Assembly (NCBI GenBank): GCA_024114885.1
Contig: CP099427.1
Location: 1,364,001 to 1,428,000, forward strand
Source: Septoria linicola
Lineage: Eukaryota > Ascomycota > Dothideomycetes > Mycosphaerellales > Mycosphaerellaceae
Reading direction: 5' to 3'
Length of the DNA stretch: 64,000 nt
In this document: in pieces, positions 62,296 through 64,000 of the stretch
How the letters are laid out: every line of letters begins with the position of its first letter
Numbering within the stretch: position 1 is the stretch's first letter
The notes under the pieces: model-generated
What the model saw: only the letters and a program-made list of their open reading frames with translations
The model's database searches: none
What the model was told of the DNA's origin: nothing
Made by a program: the position numbers and the translations under genes

Positions 62296-63448
62296 CTACA
62301 TCTTCGGCTTCCAGAAGTGCACCTGCCAGCTTGCCTCATCCGTGACCCTCAGACTCAGCAAATCTGGTCGGGAATAATGTCCAACAATATCCAAATTGTG
62401 CTTCGCCAGCGCCTTCTTGTTCAAGTCCACGTCCGCAAACAACAGTCCTTCTTCGCCAGGATCCAAATGCTTGACCAGCTCCTGCCCATCAGGTCCGAAG
62501 ATCCTACTAAATCCTCCACCGGGCGTTTTGGCATACTTGAAACCGACAAGCTGACACCTTTCACGACTGCTCTCATTTTTCAAGATTTGGCTGGACAGGA
62601 TGACAAACGTTGCACCTTCCATGGCCATGACTTGGCTCAAACGAGCATTCATCTCACTAGTGATATGGTACTGCCATCCAGGAACTTGTTCATCCCAGAT
62701 CAGCGGCCAAGATGCGACGTGGATGTCGACGTCCTGGGCATATTCGTAGTAGCGAAGCAGTGTTTGACTATGCTCCCAGCAATTGAGACCACCAATATTG
62801 CCGAATGCGGAGGGTACGACACTCTTGAGTGAGTCGGCTTGGCCGTCGCCGAAGTATGCACGCTCAACATGAGTGGGCTTAATCTTGCGACGGTGGTGAA
62901 CAATGGTCCCTGTTGGGTCGATGAAGGACTGACAATCCAGTTAGATGGCTTTGAAATGTTGTGAAATGTAAATGGTCACGGCTAACCTGAGCAATGTAGA
63001 TGCTTCCTCGACACCGCTCGCTGTAGCCCAGGACAACGAACATTTTGGCTTTCTTCACGGCAGCACGGATGCGGTCCATCTGAGGTGAATCCTTCTCAAG
63101 TGAGTTGCGGTAGTACTCATCCTGCCAAGCGTATCAGCAATCTACACAGAGATCCAATTCCATGAGGCCTCACCATGAACGCCGCACAGTCGAGCACAGA
63201 ATTCGCCCAGATACTCCTATCGGCACAGGTCAGTGTCATTGATAATGTTGCGTGGTCTGCTCCGTATACCATGGATACCCGGGAATGAAGACCTCCGGAA
63301 AGCCCAGCACATTGGCACCTCCAGCTGCAGCTTCCTCGATGAGCGCGATGGACTTATTCACGCCGCCTTCGAGGTCGTTCCAAGCTGGTTCAGCCTGGAT
63401 GGCTGCGACACGAACCATACGTGGCTCAGCTGCTACGATCGCAGTCAT
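62296..63448 (-). CDS. nitrilase, four exons
   Basis: Join of 63270-63448, 63174-63216, 62987-63121 and 62296-62928, 990 nt, 329 residues. The introns are 63217-63269 (53 nt, GTATAC..ATAG), 63122-63173 (52 nt, GTGAGG..GCAG) and 62929-62986 (58 nt, GTTAGC..TCAG); all keep frame. The protein starts [10 protein letters not shown] or, more like its relatives, at Met11 ([11 protein letters not shown]). The catalytic triad is visible: Glu52 in [12 protein letters not shown], Lys134 in [17 protein letters not shown], and Cys169 in [13 protein letters not shown]. This Glu-Lys-Cys set with GGLNCWEH is typical of true nitrilases, which hydrolyse nitriles to carboxylic acids and ammonia. The length is normal for the family. 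The substrate cannot be told from sequence. There is no signal peptide, so it is cytosolic. Confidence 0.92.
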
Positions 63449-64000
63449 GATAGCAGCGCGTCTGGTGAGAATTGTAGACCGGCGTTCGAGAAATGTGTGA
63501 AAGAAGTGTGTACAGACTGGCAGATGTCATCTGAAGGATGGGCTATCAATAAGTACATCCTTCTCTCTACCACTCACCAAGCTCCAAGATGCGGATCCGA
63601 CAAGAGCACAGTGCGGCAATCTTTGTTCAAGCATATGCATGGAAGATAAAGAGGGCACCACTAACATACTCGGGACGTATCTTAAGTTACCAACGTCCAA
63701 CACGATGCACAATCATCATCTGTCCCAATTGAGCCATTGACAGAAAGTCGTAGATATACATGCAGGAACCTTCAACAGCAACCAATGATCCGTTGAGTGA
63801 CTGCGGCAACGTCCAGCTTAACCATGTCCCTCATACCGGCAGACTCTGCTTCTTCTCATATTTGCAGCTCGTAAGTCGCTCAAAGCACCTTTCTCTTATC
63901 TAGAGTTACCGTGAGCTTTCATGTGAGGTTCTTGATAGTGTACAAGGTTGACAAGCTGATATCGACATCGATGAGAGGAAAGTGAAACTTTGATCACAAC
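63449..64000. other. promoter side of the nitrilase gene and right window edge
   Basis: 552 bp. No conserved gene was seen. At 63824-63870 a short plus-strand frame starts with a good ATG context (AACCATGTC), reads MSLIPADSASSHICS and stops at a perfect donor GTAAGT (63871). It could be the first exon of a gene continuing outside the window, but no downstream exon can be checked. Confidence 0.25.

Overview
The window looks like a filamentous ascomycete chromosome, most probably a Dothideomycete. About 50.8 kb of transposon graveyard abuts about 13 kb of ordinary gene space. The assignment rests on three things: host introns of 52-61 nt with GT..AG ends; host genes of fungal type (UMP kinase, AVT3-like transporter, nitrilase, 2EXR/F-box-like proteins, small cysteine-rich secreted proteins); and a transposon block carrying the signature of repeat-induced point mutation (RIP). 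In that block CA and TG dinucleotides are scarce, TA is abundant, CG survives, and stop codons are almost only TAG and TAA.

Positions 1-50830 are a nested stack of LTR retrotransposons that can be unpicked to the base from target-site duplications (TSDs) and from empty sites in sister copies. Three Copia elements have 278-bp LTRs: 4615-10913 (+), 12941-19215 (-) and 21135-27433 (-). Four copies of one Ty3/Gypsy chromovirus family, all minus strand with 172-bp LTRs, are called G1-G4 here. G4 (44361-50289, left part missing) was hit by G1 (11935-44360, left LTR missing). G1 was hit by G2 (12288-31574) and G3 (35580-42277). G2 was hit by two of the Copia elements. The first 11.9 kb hold the integrase end of a different Gypsy element and a long decayed reading frame that I cannot identify, split by the first Copia.

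The most unusual feature is a second gene inside every Gypsy copy. It lies between the polypurine tract and the end of pol, on the strand opposite to pol. It reads about 278 codons, has a 52-nt intron-like gap that restores frame, and ends in an acidic tail. I do not recognise the protein.

Positions 50290-50830 are decayed sequence outside G4, and base composition turns normal near 50830. The gene space holds: two related cysteine-rich secreted proteins (52033-52527 and 53017-53358, +); two 2EXR/F-box-like paralogues on the minus strand (53799-54512, and 55103-55932 with a one-base frameshift); a CHORD-like zinc-binding protein (56511-57173, -); a small mitochondrial membrane protein ORF (58094-58444, +) directly upstream of and in frame with UMP kinase (58463-59188, +); an AVT3-like vacuolar amino acid transporter with one intron (59456-61877, -); and a nitrilase with three introns (62296-63448, -). 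I saw no rRNA, tRNA or CRISPR.
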